DNA from: Prorocentrum cordatum | Taxonomy: Eukaryota > Sar > Dinophyceae > Prorocentrales > Prorocentraceae | NCBI GenBank assembly: GCA_963575745.1 | Contig: CAUYUJ010022088.1 | Location: forward strand, 100,001-128,794 | Direction of reading: 5' to 3' | DNA length: 28,794 nucleotides | Part shown: in pieces, positions 18,840-28,060 of the stretch | Layout of the letters: each line of letters opens with the position of its first letter | Position numbering within the stretch: position 1 is the first letter of the stretch | Translations under genes and position numbers: made by a program | Notes under the pieces: model-generated | The model's database searches: none | Told to the model about the DNA's origin: nothing | What the model saw: only the letters and a program-made list of their open reading frames with translations

Positions 18840-19377
18840 CTCCGCCACGCGGCTCCTGGAACTTTTCTTCCACCAGCGCCCCGGCCTCGACGTCTCTAGC
18901 AGGCCCCGGCCAAGTTGGAGCAGGCTGGCCTCCATCGTCCACTCCCCCAGCGGAAGTGCCCCGGGGTTTGACGGGGGGCCGTGCGAAGCATATCACCCTG
19001 GGGCTAGGTTTGTCGTTTGCCTCATCGCGCAGGCGTGGCGCGCGGCTGACCTCAATCCAGCACTCCTGGACGAAGTACTCGGGCCATCAGTGGACCCGCT
19101 GGTGTGGATTGGCGAAAAGGCCGGAGCCGAAAACCCCAGCGACATGAGGCCGCTCCAGCTACCCACCTGCCTTCGGCGTCTGTGCGGGGCCTCCCTGGCC
19201 GACCTGTTGGGGCCGTCGGTTGAACGCCTCCTAAGCCGGAACCAGGCGGCCAAAAGAGGAGGACAGTGTGGCCCCAACATCACAAAGGTTACCCAACACC
19301 TGGGGTCCCCCCCAAACCACCAGCTCAACCGGGCCCGGCCTGGCTGGCCCTGCTGGGCAGACACAGGGAGGCCGTAG
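18805..19377 (+). pseudogene. Reverse transcriptase, N-terminal part
   Basis: This frame takes over after the C8 run: PLPDSATRLLELFFHQRPGL, then SGSAPGFDGGPCEAY, then NPSDMRPLQLPTCLRRLCGA, then LLSRNQAAKRGGQCGPNI. These correspond to the fingers region of LINE reverse transcriptases (the RP-x-L segment and the Q-x-G segment). The frame stops at 19375-19377, and sense passes to the frame of the next fragment between about 19300 and 19375, close to a C7 run at 19307-19313. Confidence 0.75.
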
Positions 19378-20846
19378 ACGGTTTCATTGAAAGAGCCGCA
19401 GCAGTGGTAGGGAACGCCCCATGGCTGCTACACGCGCTGAACTCCCTAGTTGGGAACCTCAGTGTGCAGACGTGCGAAGGAAAGTACAGGGGGCCCGAGC
19501 GGCGCCTCCTACGGTCTGTAGGGGTGGGCGGTGCCGCCTCCCCGCTCCTGTGGTGCATGGGGTACGACCCCTTCATTTCGGCCCTTGCGGGCATCACCAC
19601 TGACGACGACCCCGCGTACGTAGGCGACCTTGCAGCGCTGCTCAGCACCACAAAGCAGACATTGCGCGCCGTCATCGCCCTCCCCTGGGCCGCGCACGCG
19701 GCTGGGCTCCTGGTGGAGGCACACCGATGCAGAGGGATTAGGATGGCTGACTCCGAGGCCCTCAGGGCGGCGCTGGAAGAAACTCCGGTGCACTACGAGC
19801 AAGACGGTGGCGACGTACTGATCACTGGGCTCCCAGGCGAGCTCATGCGGTCCCTCGTCGAGGGAAGCATGGGGCAAGGCTCGCCCAACTGGTGCACCCC
19901 CGACCGACGCCCTTGCAGCTGCGCCTTCAAGACAGCACGCGTCCCCGCGGGTCATCATGAGTGGTGGCGCGATCTCATGGAGTACACCTCCTCCGGGAGC
20001 TCCTCGGTGCGGGACCAGTGGCCGTGCCTCGGTGCAGTAGTGGTCTTCCGTGCCGCCGAAGGCGAGCAGCCCCCCCCAGGGGCTGGGCCCACCAAAGGGC
20101 AGGGCGACGCCCTGACTAGAGGCACTTGGGAGCGCCCCCTCCCTAAGATGAGGGGCAGAGCCATGGCCCTGCGCCTTGCCAAGATGTCACCCTCCCGCAC
20201 CGCGGCCGCCCGGAACTCCTGCCTGGTCTCCCTCGCCCCCTACGCGGCCCACTATTCCCCCCCCAACGCCGTGCATGAGCGCGCGCTTCGCGTGCAGCTC
20301 AGGATTGCGTTCGGGCTAGCCAGGGCGTCGTGGGTCCCCGACTTCATCCTCGCGGGGCCGGGTGTGCGCTTCCAGGTACTGGGTGCCCCAGGGTGCCCAG
20401 TTGCGACAGCCCGGGCCGTGGCCGCCAGAGCACGCGCCCTTAACGATTTTTGGGGGCCCGCACCAATCAGGAAGCGCGCCGGGATACGGTGGAACAAGCT
20501 GCTCAATTGGGCGATCGAAGCAGCCCGACAGCCTGACGCGTCTCGACCCAAACCCAAGATGATCACTGAGCGGAAAGCTGCGCTCGCACTCAACCGCGCT
20601 CGCGAGCGACCAGAGCTTCTGGAATGCAAGCACCTCGGCAGGGTCATCTATGCAGCCGCCTGGGCGCAAATGCATGGCACCTCCCTTGCCAAATGGATCG
20701 AAGAAACCAGTCAAAAGAGGAGATGGCACCCCATCGTGCGGAGAGGAATGGGGGCTCCTGTACCACTGTGCGTCCTTCGCAGAAGCCCACCACGTCATTC
20801 GCATGCTCTGCAACGGCCTTCCCGGATCAGCAAGACGGAGAAGTGA
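19266..20846 (+). pseudogene. Reverse transcriptase, catalytic and C-terminal part
   Basis: Sense starts around AWLALLGRHREAVDGFIERA (motif A region), then GGAASPLLWCMGYDPFISAL (motif B region), then DPAYVGDLAALLS (motif C, 19614-19652), followed by a thumb-like region (LRAVIALPWAAHAAGLLVEA). Polymerase motif C should be YxDD; here the codons give Tyr-Val-Gly-Asp, so the first Asp is Gly. The motif A Asp is not visible in frame and the usual motif B Gln is absent. Later sequence (RIAFGLARASWVPDFILAGP, IRWNKLLNWAIEAAR) is typical of the region after the thumb in LINE proteins. The frame runs out at 20846, with sense already in the next frame from about 20745. Confidence 0.75.
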
Positions 20847-21300
20847 AAGCGAGAGGAGGCCGCGCAAGTGCCCCTGCGGCGCACGCGCCAAAAGCGTGTG
20901 GATCACAGCCGGACCCGACGACGAAGGCGCTGCCTGGTGCGCGAGGTGCATTGGCCCAGGGCCGCGCGCCTCCGCGCTTTGGCAGTTGCTAGACCCCGGC
21001 GCCCTGCCCCCCGCCCTAAGAGGCCCCGCTGAGGCCTGCGCCCGCGCCCAGGGCCGCCTTCACGCCCCCGCCAGAACGGGCCCATGCGGCCATTGCCCCC
21101 TCTGCGGGCTGGGTGAGGCAACCGCGGAGCACGTATGGCATTGGTGCCCAGCGACCGCACTTGCCTGGCACACCGCTCGGGGCCCAGACGACCCAGAAAC
21201 CTTAGCCCAAGCCGTCGCCAGCAGTGGCGATCACCAACCCCTCCTCGCAAAGGTGCTGCACCAGATCCTCCTCCAGGTACTGCGTCAACCTTGCCGCGAC
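20745..21300 (+). pseudogene. Zinc-binding motifs after the RT
   Basis: This continues from the RT after a shift (EEWGLLYHCASFAEAHHVIR). It has two cysteine clusters. The first is CPCG with WCARC about 20 residues on. The second is CGHCPLCGLGEATAEHVWHW followed by Cys-Pro, the C-x2-C ... H-x3-C pattern of the zinc-binding domain that follows many LINE reverse transcriptases (zf-RVT type). It probably binds nucleic acid during priming. Sense passes to another frame between about 21225 and 21300. Confidence 0.7.
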
Positions 21301-21859
21301 CCCCCTCGAGGCCAACGAAGCGGCCGGGCTCATCCTCCAAGGAATCGTCGCCGCTGACACCGACCAACAAGGGGACAGCGACGGCGACGTCCCTGACGGA
21401 AGCGAAGCCCCCAGGCACGACAACCTGGACGAGACAGCGGTATGGACTGTCATGCGAGGAACCTGCCGCACGTGCCACCCCCATGCTATCCCCGAAAGGA
21501 CCATGTGCGGGGCCGCCAGGCCACACATGACCCGACGCGCTCACAGGGCGGGAGGAGAGGTACGCACACTCCCGGTGGTCACCAGACACCACAACGCAGG
21601 GGACAAGCTGGTTGCCATGCAGGCCTCGCAGTTGCGCGCAGGATGGGCGCCGCCAGGACAGGGCTGGTCCCCCTGTCCCAGAACCGACAACAACCCCACT
21701 GCAATCTTGACGTCAGCGTACTGCCGAGAATGCCGTGCGAACACCACAACGCTGACAGCCAACGCAGATCTAGAACCCGGGGGCGAAGTCACCGTCCGCA
21801 GCTCCCCCTTCCCAGACACCAACAGCACCCAATGGGTCACCTTCGACGGTGGCGCCTGA
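21224..21859 (+). pseudogene. Linker before RNase H, with Cys/His clusters
   Basis: The frame reads EANEAAGLILQGIVAADTDQ, an acidic stretch, then RGTCRTCHPHAIPERTMC and SAYCRECRANTTTLTA, so there are more possible zinc ligands. It ends in TQWVTFDGGA, the first RNase H strand with its catalytic Asp (21845-21847), directly before a TGA at 21857. No independent domain is recognised in the linker itself. Confidence 0.6.
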
Positions 21860-22330
21860 AGCATCGAAGGCCGCACCAAAGTCTCAGGGGCCAGGCGCTC
21901 TTCTGTGGCATCATGACCCCGCCACCGGGACCCCCAAAGTGATCGCAGTTGCCATCGTGCCCTCCCTGACTACAGCAGCGCGCAAATGGTGGAGGTGGCT
22001 GGCTGCCGCGCGGGTCTCGCCCCCTCCGGGACGCCAGGGTCGTGGGTGACAATTTAGCCGCCATGCGATACGGGGCCGGCACCGCCAGATACCGGAGACT
22101 ACACCTGGCCCAGCAAATGGAGGACGCCCGCGGGCAAGCGGAGAACGCCGGCTGGGTGCTTACATGGCAGGCAGTCAGGCGGCGACTGAACAGGGCAGCC
22201 GACAATTTGGCCACCATCGGGGTCTATTGGGCCGACGCCCTACTCAGGGAGGGCGAAACCACCGTCCGTGCATACATCTGGTGGGTGGGCACCGCCCCTG
22301 TCCCTCCCGCGCACTTCCTGCCAGTATTGG
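21836..22330 (+). pseudogene. RNase H domain, spread over three frames
   Basis: All four acidic positions of an RNase H can be placed, but in changing frames: FDGGA (Asp, 21845); GALLWHHDPATGTPKVIAVA in the next frame; SAQMVEVAGCRAGLAPS with the Glu (21992) in a third; and VVGDNLAAMRYGAGTARYRR with Asp (22048), then RRRLNRAADNLATIGVYWAD with the last Asp (22201). It would degrade the RNA strand of the RNA:DNA hybrid. Three shifts within 200 nt, each restoring good sense, are notable. The last frame continues through a C/T-rich stretch to a TAG at 22519. Confidence 0.75.
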
Positions 22331-22479
22331 TCAAGACATCGACCCGTGCGACCCATCGGAGTGCGCCAGTGCAGCTTTTCATTTGGAAAATCCTCCGCCC
22401 TCCTCCTCTCCTCTCCCCACCGCCCCTGGCCGCTGATCGATCGATCGCTCCGCCGGCCGAGGTCCTCCCTGCAGCTGTC

Positions 22480-22521
22480 CGCGACCCCCCCCCACTTTGC
22501 CTGTTCTCTTGCGGCGGTTAG
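22480..22521 (+). promoter_or_regulatory. Candidate trans-/cis-splice acceptor before the helicase
   Basis: A pyrimidine-rich stretch including a C9 run (22485-22493) and TTTGCCTGTTCTCTTG is followed by TTAG, with the helicase ATG 16 nt after. That is the arrangement expected of a spliced-leader acceptor with a very short 5' leader. The TAG is at the same time the in-frame stop of the preceding RNase H frame, so the site can also be read as a simple stop between two ORFs of one transcript. Confidence 0.3.
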
Positions 22522-22536
22522 CTGCGCCCCCTAAGT

Positions 22537-25182
22537 ATGCCAAGAAGGAAGAGCAACCTAGGGCCGTTGGCGCGGTGGCCCGCACCCACCACTTACAGTG
22601 CAGACGGCCCCGTCAGAGTGGGCGATCTCCTACCATTCCGCGCGCGAGAGTACCCCTGGCTCCGCTGGGCTCGCTTCAACGGCGAATGGTGCTGTTGGTG
22701 CGAGCTCTGTCAGAATTATTGTGACGGCAAAGGGCATCTCCTCGCGTGGGAGCACTGGAACGAGGGCGACAAGCAGTGGGACAACGGGTGGCCCGACCCA
22801 CAGGCTTTGACCTCACCTGGCAATCTCTGGACCATGACAAACGGGACGGAGAACGACCACGTGCACATTTGCAAGATCAGCAGGCTCCGCTGGGATGGTT
22901 GGAAGACGCCAGCGCCAGAAAAGGTTCATGGTCAGCCCCGCCTCCCAGGGTGGGCCTTCCCATGCGACTGGGACTATGTGCCAGTGAACTTCCCCTACAG
23001 GGACGACAGCCACGACTTCGTCACCCCCGCCGGCATAACTCGCCCCAGTGACCTACGTCCACCCGCGCAGCTGAGGTGGGCCTGGGGAAGAGCGTCAAAG
23101 GGGGGGGGGCCAGCGTCTGGGGCACCCCTGGCCTACCCTCCGCGCCGTGCCCAGAGTACTCAGCCAGGTGCGACACAGTGGACAGCAGACCCAACGCCTC
23201 CAGCAGGGCCTCCTCTCAGGAGTTCGCTGACAGGTCCCGATTCGAAGCAGATGAGAGCATGGGGCAGCGCAGCCAGCACGGCGCACCCCCAGCGGAGATA
23301 TGGAAGGCATCGCTTGAATCGTCTGCCGTCGCCGCCGCCGACGCCATCAAACATGTACTCCATTCCTGCCAACAGCGCAGCCGCCCAGTTCCGTCTGCGC
23401 GCCCCCTTGGGAACAATCACAGAGGGCGTGAACCTCCCAAAGCACTGGGAGCAGGACCTGCGGCAAAGGGGGCGCAACCTCGAAAGGCTGGCCTGGGCCG
23501 AATGCATGGCAGCCGCCGAGACTGTTCGGGGCAGCTCCTCCACGGCCAGAACGGACCTGGAGAGAAGGCAGAGCTGCGCTCTAGGCGTGTCAGTCACCAC
23601 CATCGACGAGGACTCAGAATGCGATATCCTCGATCGCTTTAAGCTGAGGCACGCTGTCCCCACCCAGGTCGGGAAAGTGCTGTTTCACTTGCACTGGCCT
23701 CGGGTGTTCAGGGTCCTTCTCAGATGTCAGGGCGCGGGGCAGGATGCCCGCATGCTACCCCTCAGCATCGCCAGCCCAGCAGCGGACCAAGTGGCCACCG
23801 TCAAGCTCCTCTGGCCACCAGACCTCGGAGGCACGGTACCCACAAATGACTGCCAGGCGCTGGGGCTCAGACAGGGGTCGAGGTTCCCCAGCAACGAGTG
23901 CATTGTGGTGTGCGACGCTGGAAACTTTGGGGAGTTCCACGCGGATGACAGGATCCCGAGACCCACCTACGTGGGACAATCGTGGTACAGAATGGACAGG
24001 GCCCCGTCCATGCTCCAGTTTCGGCGGATCTCCACCGCAATCACCGAGATCTACAAGCTACATCAGGCTCCACGCGACCTGGTCGGGGCCCCCCTAGACG
24101 TCATCACCTACCTCCTCACCTTTCGCACGGCCGACAAGAAGGACAAGGCGCTGGCCAACAGCGTACGCAACGCATCACAGTGTGGGCAAACCCTACTTGC
24201 CCGCGCCACGGCCACCCTTGAGGCACGCTTCCCCAGCACCAGCCGGCCAGCAGCGAACGCCAGCACAGCGCTACCCGACCCCCCCACGGTGCCCCTGGCT
24301 GCCGCCCCCCTCTCCGACCCAGAGGTGGGCGATGCCATCGGACAAGTCTTCCAGCGTGCCAGGGACCTATCGCCGCATGCGGCCCTCGAGGAAGGAGCCA
24401 GTCGCCACATAATCAACCGTGATGCTACAAGGGCCCTCACCGCCTCCACCTTGCACCGCGTAATAGTCGTGCACGGGCCCCCCGGCACAGGCAAGACAAT
24501 CTTCTCCGTTGCCACCATGGACACCTGGGCCAACGCACTCCCGGATGGACTGTCAGTCGCTCTGGCCTCAGGTTCCAACGCGGCCGCCGACCAGCCAGCG
24601 CTCGGTCTGACCAGCGCGCGCCAGGCCAACAAGTTGGGCCCCCTCACATTGTTCCCGACCAAGTGCGTGCGCCTGGCCAAAGACTTCAAGGTGACCAAGG
24701 AGCTGGCAGTGCTCACCCCTGGAGGACACTGCCACAGAGCCAACGGCAGGTGCCCCTGCGAAGGTGGATCCTCTAAGGACTTCCCCGCATTCCGGACCCA
24801 GCTGCTCAAGGACGCCAAGACAATCATCGCCGCGCATGAATTTGCGGAGGCACTACAGAAGGCCGCCCCAGTCGCCCTACTCATCATAGACGAGGCTGGG
24901 CAGGCGCACGAGCTAATGGCTGCCAGGTCCCTGGACAGCGTCATCCGCCTAGGCGGACACCTAGTGTTGGTTGGCGACCCCAAGCAGCTCCCCCCCCCAC
25001 CGTCATCTCCAGGAAAGCAGCGGACCAAGGGTTTTGCCTCTCCATCTTTGACCGACTCCACAATGCCCTGGGGGACGACCAGTCTGCCGTGGTACAGCTC
25101 AGCCTCTGCTACCGTATGCTCCCCCTGCTATTGGCCCGGCCAACTTGCGTCTTCTACAACAACACAATGCACACCGGCCTAA
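22537..25182 (+). CDS. U1-like zinc finger plus Upf1-like SF1 helicase, N-terminal part
   Basis: An 881-codon frame from an ATG, in the same frame as the RNase H. Near residues 50-73 is WCCWCELCQ...GHLLAWEH, a C-x2-C-x8-H-x5-H finger recalling U1-type fingers. A middle region (about 370-600) has no recognised domain. The helicase core then starts: motif I GPPGTGKT (647-654), motif Ia VALASGSNAAADQ, Ib-like TIIAAHEFAE, motif II DEAGQ (785-789), motif III GDPKQLPP (813-820). DEAGQ with QLPP is typical of the Upf1/Senataxin/Dna2 group, which unwinds RNA or RNA:DNA using ATP. After a C9 run (24990-24998) the frame loses sense, and the true continuation is one frame over, so its last 60 or so residues are spurious. 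Confidence 0.85.
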   Translation: MPRRKSNLGPLARWPAPTTYSADGPVRVGDLLPFRAREYPWLRWARFNGEWCCWCELCQNYCDGKGHLLAWEHWNEGDKQWDNGWPDPQALTSPGNLWTMTNGTENDHVHICKISRLRWDGWKTPAPEKVHGQPRLPGWAFPCDWDYVPVNFPYRDDSHDFVTPAGITRPSDLRPPAQLRWAWGRASKGGGPASGAPLAYPPRRAQSTQPGATQWTADPTPPAGPPLRSSLTGPDSKQMRAWGSAASTAHPQRRYGRHRLNRLPSPPPTPSNMYSIPANSAAAQFRLRAPLGTITEGVNLPKHWEQDLRQRGRNLERLAWAECMAAAETVRGSSSTARTDLERRQSCALGVSVTTIDEDSECDILDRFKLRHAVPTQVGKVLFHLHWPRVFRVLLRCQGAGQDARMLPLSIASPAADQVATVKLLWPPDLGGTVPTNDCQALGLRQGSRFPSNECIVVCDAGNFGEFHADDRIPRPTYVGQSWYRMDRAPSMLQFRRISTAITEIYKLHQAPRDLVGAPLDVITYLLTFRTADKKDKALANSVRNASQCGQTLLARATATLEARFPSTSRPAANASTALPDPPTVPLAAAPLSDPEVGDAIGQVFQRARDLSPHAALEEGASRHIINRDATRALTASTLHRVIVVHGPPGTGKTIFSVATMDTWANALPDGLSVALASGSNAAADQPALGLTSARQANKLGPLTLFPTKCVRLAKDFKVTKELAVLTPGGHCHRANGRCPCEGGSSKDFPAFRTQLLKDAKTIIAAHEFAEALQKAAPVALLIIDEAGQAHELMAARSLDSVIRLGGHLVLVGDPKQLPPPPSSPGKQRTKGFASPSLTDSTMPWGTTSLPWYSSASATVCSPCYWPGQLASSTTTQCTPA

Positions 25183-25439
25183 GCGACCCTCTGTCGCAGA
25201 GACCCCTGATCGAGGGGCTCCCATGGCGGGACTTCCTCCCCTGGGACGACGCCAGTGTCGTGGGCCTAGCAAAGGCAGCGGGCACCACCAAGGATGACAT
25301 GGAGCCCATGTTACGCGGCCTGGATCCAGGGAATCACCGAAAAGGGGAGCGGCATCTTTTCGTACTGGTGGACAACCCCTCCTTGGAAATCACATCAAGG
25401 CTACGCGCAGGATGCGTCAACCTACCAGAGGCAGCGTAG
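25000..25439 (+). pseudogene. Upf1-like helicase, continuation after the C9 run
   Basis: Sense resumes immediately after the C9 run: TVISRKAADQGFCLSIFDRL completes the QLPPTV-S signature, and LSLCYRMLPLLLARPTCVFY matches the YRM-x-P segment of Upf1-like proteins, where His is usual in place of Leu. The frame continues through WRDFLPWDDASVVGL to a TAG at 25437. Fit on both sides of the run is so good that a one- or two-base length error or slip in the C run is the obvious explanation. Confidence 0.8.
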
Positions 25440-25919
25440 ACTGTAGACATAATGCGTGCCCTCCTGCCCGCCATACGGAACGGCACCACGGTGCGGGTGG
25501 TCGTCGGCTACCAGCTGCAGTGCGCCGTCCTTGAAAACGGATGGCCACAAAGTGCACGCAGCATCGGTGGCACCCTCAGGCAAACCAAGACCAAGGGCAA
25601 AGGGAAAGGGAAAGACGGGGCAGCCTCAGGCAATGACCCCCCCCCAGACCGTTCCACCAACACCAGCGACCGCGCCGGCGTCTTCGTGCAGCGCAGCTCA
25701 GAGCTCACAGGCATCTCCTTGAGCTTCCCTGGGCTGCGGAGCCTCGCAGAGGAGCACTCGGCAAGCGGCGAGCTCACCATTTCAACCATTGACTCCAGCC
25801 AAGGCGGCGAAGCCTACCTGGTCATCTTTCTGACAACCAGGTCTAACAGTTGGCACGATCGGGGCTTCATGGACAATGCCAACAGGGTGAATGTTAGCAA
25901 TCACCCGCGCCGCCCGTAA
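25440..25919 (+). pseudogene. Upf1-like helicase, second RecA domain
   Basis: The same frame continues past the TAG. It shows VRVVVGYQLQCAVLENGW, a basic/glycine-rich insert (KTKGKGKGKDG), then LTISTIDSSQGGEAYLVIFL (motif V region: the Ser-Gln-Gly segment that couples ATP and nucleic-acid binding) and RGFMDNANRVNV, the start of motif VI. The frame is lost right there (NHPRRP and stop). Only one stop and no other interruption in 480 nt suggests recent loss or an error. Confidence 0.8.
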
Positions 25920-26065
25920 TGTGGTCATCATCGGTGATGGGGGGGATGTTCGGCGCCGCTACAGGATCGCGCCGAAGAGAGCTCTCTGAGCATGGAAGAT
26001 TCGCCAAACTCTGGGTTCGCTTCTTGCACTCGGGACATGGGCAACAGGTGGGAACTGGCGGTCGA
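25897..26065 (+). pseudogene. Upf1-like helicase, motif VI and C-terminal end
   Basis: One frame over, AITRAARNVVIIGDGGDV supplies the rest of motif VI with its arginine finger, followed by the usual hydrophobic strand. A further shift near 25975 gives ELSEHGRFAKLWVRFLHSG, which resembles the last helix after motif VI in this family. The helicase therefore covers about 22537-26065, some 1170 residues if all pieces count. Confidence 0.7.
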
Positions 26066-26700
26066 CAAGGGATTCGACCCCATCATAGATCTTGCCGCAT
26101 GGATCCCGGCTTCGCCCTCCCACGCAGCAGACGAGGTCATCAAGGGACTCGACAATGCCATCGGGGAAGCCCGTGCCTCCATGGAAAAAGAGCTTTGCAG
26201 ATCGGATAGCAGCACCGCTCGACCCGGAGTTCTCATGGGTCAGCCTCGGTGACGCCATCAGAAGCAGTCTGCAGAGGCTCGTCGAGGACCCAGCCACGGG
26301 AGTTGTTCTATACACCGTCTCTGGGCTTCACCCCCACCAATGGTCCATAGCCGACGCGCCGAGGCAGCCCGGCCGGCTCGACCGCAAAGCATGGAGCCAT
26401 CTAGGATTCTGCACCGACGTTGAGCTGGGCATTGACGCAAGCAACCTGGTCTACAATCTCACGTGGGCTGCCCTGGTCTGGCTCCTCGGGTTGGGCGCCC
26501 CCTGGGCCACCCCACGCCTGGCCGTCCCCGAGGCGTCGCTCCCCCCCTACCCTTCGAGAAGGGCATCAGCCATCGCCCCAAGAGCACCAGCCGATGCACT
26601 CCCAAGGACGTGTTACAGCAACTCCCAGAGGCCTGGAGCCAAGAGACAGGGAAATGCAAGCGGCACCGTGCACGCCCAGGGATGCAGCACCTGAAGTCCC
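26030..26700 (+). pseudogene. Unrecognised coding-like fragment after the helicase, part 1
   Basis: One frame gives WELAVDKGFDPIIDLAAWIP and EVIKGLDNAIGEARASMEKE. At about 26200 sense moves to another: FADRIAAPLDPEFSWVSLGD, then TDVELGIDASNLVYNLTWAA and LVWLLGLGAPWATPRL. No domain is recognised. The residue mix is balanced and unlike the shadow frames, so I think it was protein-coding. It could be a C-terminal extension of the helicase protein or the start of a further ORF. Confidence 0.4.
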
Positions 26701-27530
26701 TGCTCCGCCCAGGCCAAGCTGATTCGGAGCTACGGCAATCTCTCCTCAGCAGCGACGGGCTCCCCATGGACACCCCCGCGCTCAGGGTCCTCCTGATGGT
26801 TATGATGCTCCAACTGCGCGAGCCCCGAGCGACGCTATGGCCGTTCCCACACCCTGAGGTCACGGGGGACATCATCGAAGCAGCCATGGGCCTCTGCTAC
26901 CCCTGGCAGAGTGTCCACCAAGAGTACAGGGCCAAGTTCGCAGAGGCCTGGGGCTTCGACTTGTGTGGCCTCGCATCCCTCCACGGGAAGATGGAGGACA
27001 CCATCGAGCATATCAGCACGCTCGCCACCTACGCCCACCACCACCAGGTTGCGAGCAACCACGGGTGCCCAACCACTTGGGCAGGGATGCTGAACTACAA
27101 ATTCACGCTGGAGGCCCCCATGAGGGTCCTGGAAGCAATTGTCAAGCCGGCCGACATCAAGTCCCTGAGCAAGGGAAGTTGCTCCATCTGCACACTACAC
27201 AAGGAGCTCAGCGGGGCCGAGGACGGGCTCGGCTGCCCAGACACAATGGCAGACCTGGAATATATCGGCGGAGGAATCGCCATGTCCAACAAGCGCCTCG
27301 ACGAAGACTCCCCTGCATCCCCGGCCCCCGGTGCGGCGCTTGACCCGCCCAGGGTAAGTGGCGAGAGGTTCCTCACCAGGCAACAGGGCGGCGGCTTCGA
27401 CTGCGACGGGTGCCCGAACACGGGGCTCCAAGGCGCGGCAGGCACCTGGGGGGGCGACGACGCAAGGGAGCTACTGGCGCAGAACCGCTCCCAAGCGTAC
27501 TTGCAAGGTCGCTCCAGCAGCGCCTACTGA
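26540..27530 (+). CDS. Unrecognised coding-like fragment, part 2
   Basis: A long open frame with globular character: LPFEKGISHRPKSTSRCTPK, LKSLLRPGQADSELRQSLL, TPALRVLLMVMMLQLREPRA, EVTGDIIEAAMGLCYPWQSV and LNYKFTLEAPMRVLEAIVKP. Two short cysteine motifs, CSICTLHKE and CDGCPN, might bind metal. The open frame extends upstream to an ATG at 26463, but the first 25 or so residues look like the wrong frame. I do not recognise the family. Confidence 0.45.
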
Positions 27531-28060
27531 CGTACAAGCGCACATTGGACGAGGCTCGCTACCGAAAGAGAGCCCGTGCTCTATCCCCCCTGGACCGGCG
27601 CCCGATCGGGTGCGGGCAGCTGGATACTGCGCAGTTCCCCTCCTGCCTGCGTGACCTTGTCATGAACACCCCGCCCGTCTACAGGCCACGGGCGGTCGGC
27701 GCCGCCCTCCCAGCCCACAAGCTGTCCGACGGCAGATTTGGGCCCGACTCACACCGTGCGAACACCAACTCCGCCATGTGCGACACCTGCCCTGCGGGGT
27801 CGCCACTGCTCGTGTGGTCGGCAAACAGTTCCGCACTCGGCTGCTTCATGTGGAGCCCGGAGCCAGGTGCGCCGCGCAACGGCGAGACAGGGCTACCGCC
27901 ATGGGATGCCATGCCCACGCTCTGGGCCCAGCAGCAGTGGAATGCAAGTTGGGGCGATGCCTCATCCACATCTGGAACGTGGCGCCCAGCACGCTCGACC
28001 GCATCCTGGGCCAGCACTTTTCGAGGGTATGCCCCATCGCCCCCACCGAGCGCGCAGTAA
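27500..28060 (+). pseudogene. Unrecognised coding-like fragment, part 3
   Basis: After the stop at 27528-27530 sense continues in another frame: LQQRLLTYKRTLDEARYRKR, FPSCLRDLVMNTPPVYRPRA, then SAMCDTCPAGSPLLVWSANS. It weakens after about 27950. No domain is recognised; CDTC could be part of a metal site. Confidence 0.4.

Larger units (their letters stand above)
12734..22521 (+). mobile_element. Non-LTR (LINE-type) retrotransposon carrying a cytosine methyltransferase, degraded
   Basis: All recognisable modules run in the plus orientation in the order ORF1-like region, C5-cytosine methyltransferase, APE endonuclease, reverse transcriptase, zinc-binding motifs, RNase H. APE followed by RT and RNase H is the standard layout of several LINE clades, which insert by target-primed reverse transcription. 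No long terminal repeats, integrase or aspartic protease are seen, so LTR elements are unlikely. Retrotransposons with captured methyltransferases have been reported in dinoflagellates. Frames change about ten times, and stops interrupt the endonuclease. The left boundary is set by the onset of coding-like sequence and the right by the RNase H end; neither a poly-A or simple tail nor target-site duplications could be identified. The helicase downstream may belong to the same element. Confidence 0.8.

Noticed and set aside
12734-22521. LTR retrotransposon
   Set aside because: No long terminal repeats, aspartic protease or integrase were seen. The endonuclease is APE-type and precedes the reverse transcriptase.
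24108-25061. A minus-strand frame of 317 codons
   Set aside because: It is a shadow of the helicase core; all helicase motifs are on the plus strand.
12734-26065. Helitron or other DNA transposon explanation for the helicase
   Set aside because: There is no Rep/HUH nuclease motif, and the helicase is Upf1-like, not Pif1-like. The neighbouring enzymes are those of a LINE.
22537-26065. RNA-virus-derived zinc-binding domain plus helicase
   Set aside because: DEAGQ, GDPKQLPP, YRM and the NVAITRA-type motif VI fit the cellular Upf1/Senataxin group. No viral polymerase or other viral hallmark is nearby.
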